11,329 nucleotides of DNA from Caryophanales bacterium UBA3260 (GTDB taxonomy: Bacteria > Bacillota_I > Bacilli_A > RF39 > UBA660). Of this stretch, positions 5,801 through 11,329 are shown in pieces; the first letter of the stretch is position 1; each line of letters begins with the position of its first letter. The notes under the pieces were generated by a model that was not told the DNA's origin, did not search any database, and saw nothing but the letters and a program-made list of their open reading frames with translations. A program made the translations under genes and the position numbers. The stretch covers positions 10,527 through 21,855 of the forward strand of contig DEUO01000129.1 in assembly GCA_002362595.1 (NCBI GenBank), read 5' to 3'.

Positions 5801-8621
5801 GTCCACGTAACAAATGAGAATAATTTTCAGGTGGTTGTACTTCTATATAATCATAAAACTTCATTGCTTCCATCAAATCTTCATCAGAACGGGTTTCAGC
5901 TAAATAAAATATCTCTCCATTTAAACAAGCACTACCTACAAGTAAACCTTCTCTATTTTCTTCAATTAACTTTCTAGGTAACCTTGCATTTCTTTGAATA
6001 AAATTAGTATTAGCAAAACTAACTATTCTAAATAAATTCTTTAAACCAACCTTATTCTTAGCAATAAATGTAATATGTTTACTATTATCATAAATATTAG
6101 CTATATGTTCTGTAAAAGTCTTACCAGGAATATTCTCATACATTTGTAAAAAATCTTCATGACACCAAGGAAACTTCCATCTATATTCCATATTACCATA
6201 TTTTTCAAATGGATATCCTTGACTATCCGGTACTTCTTCGCCTTCCAATGGCTTAATAATATAATTTTTTAAGGTACTTAAATCTCCAATATGATCAAGT
6301 AACTTAGGATTATTTCTAAAACTAGTTTCTTCTAATAAAGCTAAATTATTTAAATCACTTAATTTCTCTATTCCTTTAATTTGACTTAACATTTTATTAA
6401 ATATATAACCTGTATTTTCTGAGTCAACATCAGCACCATGGTGTTGTCCTACATAAACAACTAATGTAATACTCTTCTCTCCAAAATCATCATTAAATTT
6501 AATAACAATATCATTTTCAGCTGGATGTAACTTAACCTCTGGTTCAAAATCTATTAATTCAACACCATCTTTAATCTTTACTTCAATATTTACTTTTTCT
6601 GTCTTAGAAGCTTTATGTAATGTTACTAAATGATAAATATTTCTATATTTCTTAACTCTATCTTCAGTAGCAATATCAACATCATAATATTCTTGTTTCT
6701 CTACATTTAATACTTCTTCACCATCTACTAAAATACTTGTAAATGCTTCGCCTACTTCAGCATCAATTATTTCACCTGTTACACCAGATTCTGAAACTTC
6801 TTCTTCGTCTTCATCTGATTCACCAGTATCTATTCCATAAAATTTACCTAATGCTGCTAAACTATGACGTTTTAAATCTCTATTTATAACTCTAGATAAC
6901 ATTAAAGTATCTACAATAGGATTTTCTAACTTACCTAAATCATACTTATAATAAGCCATATCTAACATATTTTTATCAAATCTAGCATTATGAGCTACTA
7001 AAGGCAAATTACCTATCCATTCTTTAAATCTCTTAACAACATTCTCTTCTATATCAGCATCTTTAACATCATCATCAGAAATATCTGTAACTCTTGTTAT
7101 TTGTTCATCAATATGATGTCCAGGATTAATAAGTTCATCAAAACGATCTACTACTTCACCATTATGTATTTTAACTCCACCGACTTCTATCATAGAGTCT
7201 CCAAGTCCTGGATTAAAACCAGTTGTTTCTGTATCGAATACAACAAAAGTATTACCTTCTATTAATTCATCCGTAGCATTAAAACAAACATTTAAGAAAG
7301 ATTCACACATTTCTATCTCTGTACCATAACCGGCTTTAAAGAACTTAAGATTCTTCTTTTCTTCTTCAGCCTGAGCAATCATACGTTCCATCTCTGCAAT
7401 ACCTTCGAGATTACCAGTTTCTTTTATTTCTTCTAAACTCTTCTTTAAATCATCTATCTTTGCTTGAGCTTTCTTCTTTAAACCTTTATTATACGAAGTA
7501 ACTTCTCCAAATACATGAGGAAAAGACTGACAACAATCATGATCTGTAATCGCAATACCACTATGTCCCCATTCCATAGCTTGCTTAACAAGTTTTACTT
7601 CATCACATACTCCATCCATCTGACTCATCATAGTATGAGCATGTAACTCAACTCTTTTCTCTTCTTCATTATCAAATCTCTTATAATTTGGAACATTTTC
7701 TAATGGTTCATAACTTCTAAAATTAAATACTAAATCATCAGCAAAATTATCATATCTTACTTGTCCCTTAAATGTAAACCAACCACTCTTTAACTCTTTA
7801 CTCTTAGCAATAAAATCTTCTTCATCCTTAGCAAAGCATTTAGCTAAAATACTTGAGGTATTATCACTTATCTTTAAAGTTATTAAAAATAAATCTCTTC
7901 CATCTTTAGTCTTCAATTGATTAAATTCTGCCCCAAATATATATGCTTCTAAATGAACATTATTTTCTTCTCTATCAATACTATCTATTGTAACTACTCC
8001 TTCACGAGAATAGTCAATCTTTTTCTTTGGTATCCAGTTACCCTTACCATAACTATTACTACCATTACCATAGTCTCCATCTGGAACATAATCTACTTCT
8101 ATTTTTCTATTACGCATTTCTTCTATTTCTTCTTGTATTTTACGTTCATTATCTTTGTCAATATCAGTTATAATATCCATTTCATAAAAACCTAATTCAA
8201 CTAACTTCTCTGATAACCCTCTAACTTCTTTTTGAATCATATCATACTCTTCACTCTTGCTATCAAGTAAAATAGTAATTGTTTCATCCCCTATAATAAT
8301 ATTCTTATTTTCTAAAGAAACTAAAGAAGGCCTCTTAGTTATTAAGTCTCCTAATAATACTTTAAATGCTTCTAATATATCTTCATCTTCTATTTCATTA
8401 TATATATAATTAATATGTAACTTATTACCATTAATTCCCTTACTTATACATTCATTTAAAGATAAAGTAGCAACAGGATTTATTGGTTTATCACATTCAA
8501 TAAATATTTCTAAAGTCTTCGTCTTTTTATCAACAACAACTTTCACACTAGCATCATTAAAATAGCCTTCAGTATCTTCAAACCCAATAAGACTAAAAAA
8601 CTTTATTAAACTATCCTGCAT
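2814..8621 (-). CDS. polC: DNA polymerase III PolC-type, unusually long (1935 aa)
   Basis: PolC is the main replicative DNA polymerase of low-GC Gram-positives, working with the sliding clamp at the fork. Domains in order: N-terminal region 1-200; OB fold ~205-310; PHP first half from 323 (HAHT 327-330, D336, ITDHD 358-362, E435); proofreading exonuclease ~457-745 (D463/E465 in FDTETTG, D549 in HNARFD, H728 and D733 in HHGADVD); PHP second half ~848-975 (C899, D972/H974 in ATGDVH); polymerase core with GSRGSVGSS (1318-1326), a Cys4 zinc site (C1346, C1349, C1377, C1380), catalytic D1406/D1408 in PDIDLNF and probably D1559 in KLDIL; KYMFPKAHATAY (1757-1768); helix-hairpin-helix ~1871-1907; C-terminal clamp motif QLSLF (1931-1935). 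Usual PolC is about 1440 residues. The excess lies in insertions near 377-425, 600-724, 750-845, 1004-1122, 1213-1283 and 1455-1490. All catalytic residues are kept and the frame is intact, so it should be active. It follows dnaE by 11 bp with a perfect ribosome site. Confidence 0.97.
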   Translation of the reverse strand: MQDSLIKFFSLIGFEDTEGYFNDASVKVVVDKKTKTLEIFIECDKPINPVATLSLNECISKGINGNKLHINYIYNEIEDEDILEAFKVLLGDLITKRPSLVSLENKNIIIGDETITILLDSKSEEYDMIQKEVRGLSEKLVELGFYEMDIITDIDKDNERKIQEEIEEMRNRKIEVDYVPDGDYGNGSNSYGKGNWIPKKKIDYSREGVVTIDSIDREENNVHLEAYIFGAEFNQLKTKDGRDLFLITLKISDNTSSILAKCFAKDEEDFIAKSKELKSGWFTFKGQVRYDNFADDLVFNFRSYEPLENVPNYKRFDNEEEKRVELHAHTMMSQMDGVCDEVKLVKQAMEWGHSGIAITDHDCCQSFPHVFGEVTSYNKGLKKKAQAKIDDLKKSLEEIKETGNLEGIAEMERMIAQAEEEKKNLKFFKAGYGTEIEMCESFLNVCFNATDELIEGNTFVVFDTETTGFNPGLGDSMIEVGGVKIHNGEVVDRFDELINPGHHIDEQITRVTDISDDDVKDADIEENVVKRFKEWIGNLPLVAHNARFDKNMLDMAYYKYDLGKLENPIVDTLMLSRVINRDLKRHSLAALGKFYGIDTGESDEDEEEVSESGVTGEIIDAEVGEAFTSILVDGEEVLNVEKQEYYDVDIATEDRVKKYRNIYHLVTLHKASKTEKVNIEVKIKDGVELIDFEPEVKLHPAENDIVIKFNDDFGEKSITLVVYVGQHHGADVDSENTGYIFNKMLSQIKGIEKLSDLNNLALLEETSFRNNPKLLDHIGDLSTLKNYIIKPLEGEEVPDSQGYPFEKYGNMEYRWKFPWCHEDFLQMYENIPGKTFTEHIANIYDNSKHITFIAKNKVGLKNLFRIVSFANTNFIQRNARLPRKLIEENREGLLVGSACLNGEIFYLAETRSDEDLMEAMKFYDYIEVQPPENYSHLLRGHDINNIEHLHYCIKKIIRCAKKIGKLVVATGDVHNINREDRLYREIIVNQNVPGKGRHPLARYLNGANKRNTNNDNIKMVIDRCASQGVVLSSVDQKVLKYIYILTKIKKIPITSLNIASIYATSKNDSAEELFKGKDGEGEKLKAVSSSLRKLTTAGVIKENEAVYELTGNYNESDMAVSGHIPNQFFRTTREMLDEFAFLEDQDLIKEIVITNPNKIIDMLEEIEVVVYPDKPYSPIIEHSQETCRDLVFNKAHSMYGDPLPPNIEVRIAQEFYGDKITDLIKEKIDIDYPDMSDEEKDKIFIPTVHDVIMSGYDGVVALKKDQVKRTSEEELTDEQAEEMAKAQLTGIIGGGFDVIYLIAQKLVKHSNDDGYLVGSRGSVGSSFVASMMGITECNGLPAHYYCPKCQYSEFKDENGVAYADNYPSGFDLPAKDCPKCGTLMIHEGNDMPFATFLGFAGEKVPDIDLNFSGDNQASAHEYTKVLFGTDNVYRAGTIGTVADKTAYGYVQGFYEERLYDILKIEAQSYGMPIMGKDDLKKKGIIKSGVRTPEIERISVGCTGVKRTTGQHPGGIVVVPGYKDIWDFTPFQYPADDPTSAWRTTHFDYHAIDADLLKLDILGHDDPTVLRMLQELASKYITNGEYFDVTKIDLGDLDTMKIFTGPEILGVDRYKLRGLTDKEGRKYCPTGTLGVPEFGTSFLLGMLEETKPTTFAELIKISGLSHGTDVWLGNARDLCTPDENGNIQVPFKNVIGCRDDIMVNLIQWGMKPAKAFKIMEFVRKGKASKDPATWAQHAETMKEANIPEWYIESCRKIKYMFPKAHATAYVTSAFRIAWFKVHYPILYYCAYLSIRRDQFDIESMIKGADAIRDKIDEIDAKGNSASNKETDTRDTLCLCLEMCERGFYFKNIDVDKSDGKKFVITEDEKGLIIPFRALDGLGENVAEAIVKARQGGPFISMEDLRNRGKVNTSAMEKLKALGCLDNMSESNQLSLF

Positions 8622-8628
8622 ACTAACT

Positions 8629-8634
8629 CCTCCT
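8629..8634 (-). promoter_or_regulatory. polC ribosome binding site overlapping the dnaE stop codon
   Basis: On the minus strand AGGAGG (8634-8629) stands 7 bases before the polC ATG (8621) and shares bases with the dnaE stop TAG (8635-8633). This is the strongest ribosome site in the window. It implies that ribosomes finishing dnaE can reinitiate on polC, tying the two polymerase levels together. Confidence 0.85.
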
Positions 8635-11329
8635 ATAATTTTTCTATATTAGAAACAACAATTTGATATTTATCTATTCTCCTAGTAACTTGTCCTCTTA
8701 TCTTTACTAAATCATCTTTCTTTAAATAAGTTAAATACTTATTATTCTTAGGAAATATTATAAAATCACATGTATCAGTTTCATCACTACCCATAATAAA
8801 CCCCATATCCTCTGCTTTTTTTGTTTTAATCTTTCTAATACTATTTATTATAACAACACTATCAACATATTTGTCAAAATATTTTTTTATATCTTTAATT
8901 TTCATAATACCATCTGTATATTTAGAAGCAGGATGATTAGTAACAAAATAACCAAATGTATTAAGTTCTCTACCCATTAATTCTGTATCTCCATATTCAT
9001 CTACTACTTCATAATCCGGTTTCATAACTAACGATTCATCTAAATCACTACATAACATTGCATAATCTAAAGCACTATCAATCGTCTTAATTAAAGATTG
9101 ATGATTTATATTAAATCCTCTAAAACAATCTGCATCTATTAATGATTCTATCGTCTTCTTATTAACACTCTTTCCATAAGTTCTAGCAACAAAATTAAAA
9201 AAATCAGTAAAAGGTCCTTTATCTTCTCTTTCTTTTAATATATCACTAACTGCCGTTCCTCCAACATTATGTATTACATTTAATGGTAATAATAAAGCTT
9301 TATCTTTAATAACATAATAATCCATACTTATATTAATATTAGGCTTAAAAACTAATATATTCTTACGCTTAGCTTCGTCTAAATATTCTTTTGTTTTAAT
9401 ATCACTACCTATACTCATATTAAGTAAATTAGCAATAAAATAAACTGGGTAATGAGCTTTAAGCCATGCCATTTGATAACCTATTAAAGCATAAGCTACT
9501 GAATGTGCTTTATTAAATCCATAATTAGCAAATTTAATAATTAAATCATATACTTCTTCTGCTTTCTCTTTAGTATATCCATTACTTATAGAACGCTTAA
9601 CAAATACTTCTCTTTCATGTTCCATTACATCATGCTTTTTCTTACTCATTGCTCTTCTTATATTATCAGCCTCAGCAAAACTATAACTACCCATCTTAAC
9701 AAGTACTTGCATTATTTGTTCTTGATATATCATAATACCATAAGTACTTTTAAGTATCTCTTCCAAAGAGGAATCTGGATATATAACTTCTTCCCTACCT
9801 TCTTTTCTTCTTACAAAAGTATCTATATTACCCATTGGCCCTGGTCTAAATAAAGCTATTATAGCTACTAAATCACTAAAATTATCAGGCTTTACCTTAG
9901 CAATAAAATTTTTCATACCAGAACTTTCATATTGAAATACTCCTTCAGTATCAACTCTTTTAAATATATCCATAGTATCTTTATCATCCAATGGAATATC
10001 TGCTAAATTAACTTTACTACCAGTTTCTTTTTCTATTAATTCCAAAACATTTTGAATTATTGTCAAATTCCTTAAAGCTAGAAAATCCATTTTTAATAAA
10101 CCTAAATCTTCTAGATATTCCATAGTAACACCAGTAAGTAATTCTCCCCCATTATAACAAATAGGAATAACATTATCTAATTGTTCTGAAGAAATAACAA
10201 CTCCTGCAGCATGTGTACTAATATGTCTTTTTAAGCCTTCTAATTTATAACTAATTCTATATAAATTCTGTAAATCACTATTAGCTGTTACATATTCTTT
10301 AACATACTTATTCTCTAAATTCTCTTTTAAAGATAACTTTGGATCTAATAAATTACTTAATCTATCAATAATAGATGTTTCTATATTTAGACATTTGCCC
10401 ACATCTCTAACTACTTGACGTGCTCCAAGCGTCCCAAATGTCATTATATTAGCAACCTTCTCATGTCCATATCTATCTTTAACATAATTAATAACTTGAT
10501 CTCTTTTTGTATATTCAAAATCTATATCTATATCAGGCATAGTAATACGTTCTGGATTTAAAAATCTCTCAAATAATAAATCATACTTAATAGGATCTAT
10601 ATTAGTAATACCAATTGAATAACTAACTAAAGAACCAGCAGCACTACCTCTACCAGCACCAACTAATATATTATGCGTCTTAGCATATTTAACATAATCA
10701 TAAACAATTAAGAAATAATCAACAAATCCCATTTTGTTAATGACATCAAGTTCCATCATTAATCTATCAGCATATTCCTTAGTTACATTATCATTTAATC
10801 TTTTACTTAATCCCTTTTTACATAAAGAACATAAAAAAGCATAAGAATTATCTATCTTATCATCATAATGAGGAATATATTTCTTTCCATAATCTATATG
10901 AAAGTCAATTAACTTAGTAAATTCCTTAGTTGTATTACTATCTTCATCACTTACTTCTCTGTCTAAATAAGCTTCACTAAATAAACTTAAATCAACATTA
11001 TCTTCATTATCTATTTCTCTTAAATAACCTAAATATTTAACATCTTGAAAATTTATTACTCTAACAACATTTATATATACAATATTCTTATCTAACAATA
11101 AAGCATTCTTACGTTCATATTCATCCCCATAACCGATAAATAGATTTTCATATATCTTCTTAATTTCATCATATATATCTTTATTACTATAAGGAAGAAT
11201 ACATATTATATCTTTCTTATAACTCTTTAAAGCAACATAATTAATATCATCTTGTTGAATAATTGTATTTATCTTAAGTAAATTTTGGTAACCTGCATAA
11301 TTCTTTGCATACAAATAAATACTACCAGT
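8633..11329 (-). CDS. dnaE: DNA polymerase III subunit alpha DnaE (DnaE3 type), 5' end outside window
   Basis: In Firmicutes DnaE extends RNA primers before handing over to PolC. The frame is open to the right edge (five further codons, TGSIY, before a TTG at 11314), so about the first 80 residues of the PHP domain are missing. Numbered from that TTG: rest of PHP ~1-150; GRGSAAGS (221-228); catalytic D261/D263 in PDIDIDF and D410 in LLKMDF; conserved QEQIM (531-535) and FNKAHSVAYA (600-609); helix-hairpin-helix ~677-697; OB fold ~815-893, where the protein ends. The later PHP motif that usually reads ATGDVH is INVVRVIN here (81-88), so PHP metal ligands are lost. The internal clamp-binding motif (QMGLF in B. 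subtilis, from memory) has no counterpart in 750-770. The gene is followed directly by polC and ends with TAG inside the polC ribosome site. Any promoter lies outside the window. Confidence 0.96.
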   Translation of the reverse strand, partial: TGSIYLYAKNYAGYQNLLKINTIIQQDDINYVALKSYKKDIICILPYSNKDIYDEIKKIYENLFIGYGDEYERKNALLLDKNIVYINVVRVINFQDVKYLGYLREIDNEDNVDLSLFSEAYLDREVSDEDSNTTKEFTKLIDFHIDYGKKYIPHYDDKIDNSYAFLCSLCKKGLSKRLNDNVTKEYADRLMMELDVINKMGFVDYFLIVYDYVKYAKTHNILVGAGRGSAAGSLVSYSIGITNIDPIKYDLLFERFLNPERITMPDIDIDFEYTKRDQVINYVKDRYGHEKVANIMTFGTLGARQVVRDVGKCLNIETSIIDRLSNLLDPKLSLKENLENKYVKEYVTANSDLQNLYRISYKLEGLKRHISTHAAGVVISSEQLDNVIPICYNGGELLTGVTMEYLEDLGLLKMDFLALRNLTIIQNVLELIEKETGSKVNLADIPLDDKDTMDIFKRVDTEGVFQYESSGMKNFIAKVKPDNFSDLVAIIALFRPGPMGNIDTFVRRKEGREEVIYPDSSLEEILKSTYGIMIYQEQIMQVLVKMGSYSFAEADNIRRAMSKKKHDVMEHEREVFVKRSISNGYTKEKAEEVYDLIIKFANYGFNKAHSVAYALIGYQMAWLKAHYPVYFIANLLNMSIGSDIKTKEYLDEAKRKNILVFKPNINISMDYYVIKDKALLLPLNVIHNVGGTAVSDILKEREDKGPFTDFFNFVARTYGKSVNKKTIESLIDADCFRGFNINHQSLIKTIDSALDYAMLCSDLDESLVMKPDYEVVDEYGDTELMGRELNTFGYFVTNHPASKYTDGIMKIKDIKKYFDKYVDSVVIINSIRKIKTKKAEDMGFIMGSDETDTCDFIIFPKNNKYLTYLKKDDLVKIRGQVTRRIDKYQIVVSNIEKL

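Noticed and set aside
6450..6824. Intein in the PolC exonuclease
   Set aside because: The insert does not begin with Cys or Ser, does not end in His-Asn followed by Cys, Ser or Thr, and shows no splicing blocks; it is more likely a folded insertion.
7953..8195. Plus-strand frame rich in Ile, Phe and Tyr that looks like a membrane protein
   Set aside because: Antisense of the polC N-terminal region; the hydrophobic composition is what the opposite strand of Lys/Glu-rich AT-rich genes gives.
9617..9853. Plus-strand 78-codon reading frame
   Set aside because: Antisense of conserved dnaE coding sequence; no ribosome site or promoter seen.
11308..11314. TTG at 11314 as the real start of dnaE (893 residues)
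   Set aside because: The frame continues open to the window edge and the protein would lack the start of PHP. The preceding and following residues (TGSIY, then LYAKNYAGYQNLLK) match the interior of PHP, so the gene is cut by the window.
1..11329. Mycoplasma-type code with UGA read as Trp
   Set aside because: Genes of 1935 and about 900 codons stay open under the standard code and Trp is written TGG where checked. The absence of TGA stops in four genes is too few to mean anything.
1..11329. tRNA genes, rRNA, CRISPR arrays, insertion sequences, riboswitches
   Set aside because: Coding sequence fills nearly the whole window. The intergenic gaps (about 120 bp or less) hold only promoters and terminators, and no direct repeats or transposase motifs were seen.

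Overview
The window comes from a very AT-rich, low-GC Gram-positive-type bacterium. It carries the two-polymerase replication set of Firmicutes and Mollicutes-related Bacilli: a PolC with an internal proofreading exonuclease, and a separate DnaE of the DnaE3 type. A Bacillus/Geobacillus-like polA is also present. Long genes stay open under the standard code, Trp is written TGG where I checked, and the four complete stop codons are TAA or TAG. This gives no sign of the Mycoplasma UGA=Trp code. A small-genome, gut-type Bacilli relative (for example RF39-like) would fit, but that is inference.

Layout, right to left on the minus strand. dnaE (8633 to the right edge, 5' end outside the window) is followed 11 bp later by polC (2814-8621), whose perfect AGGAGG ribosome binding site overlaps the dnaE stop, so the two replicative polymerases appear to be co-transcribed and coupled. 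polC ends in a strong terminator that faces the terminator of a convergent plus-strand gene (1986-2777) for a membrane-anchored protein of unknown function. Divergent from that gene is a class I glutamine amidotransferase / peptidase C26 gene (1185-1865, minus). Last, polA (1-1118, minus, 3' end outside the window) has its own extended -10 promoter.

Intergenic space is tiny. All three terminators in the window are built partly from the last codons of the genes they end, with the stop codon lying inside the hairpin.

The most unusual feature is PolC itself. At 1935 residues it is about 500 longer than the usual ~1440. The excess is several discrete insertions: a charged helical hairpin in the PHP domain, a ~125-residue acidic/beta-rich insert just before exonuclease motif III, ~70 residues at the exonuclease-PHP junction, a ~120-residue segment resembling a winged helix at the PHP-polymerase junction, and ~70 residues in the front of the polymerase core. 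Catalytic motifs are kept throughout. Conversely the partner DnaE has lost visible PHP metal ligands and the internal clamp-binding pentapeptide, while PolC keeps its C-terminal QLSLF clamp motif. Comparisons to B. subtilis and Geobacillus proteins are from memory and were not computed.
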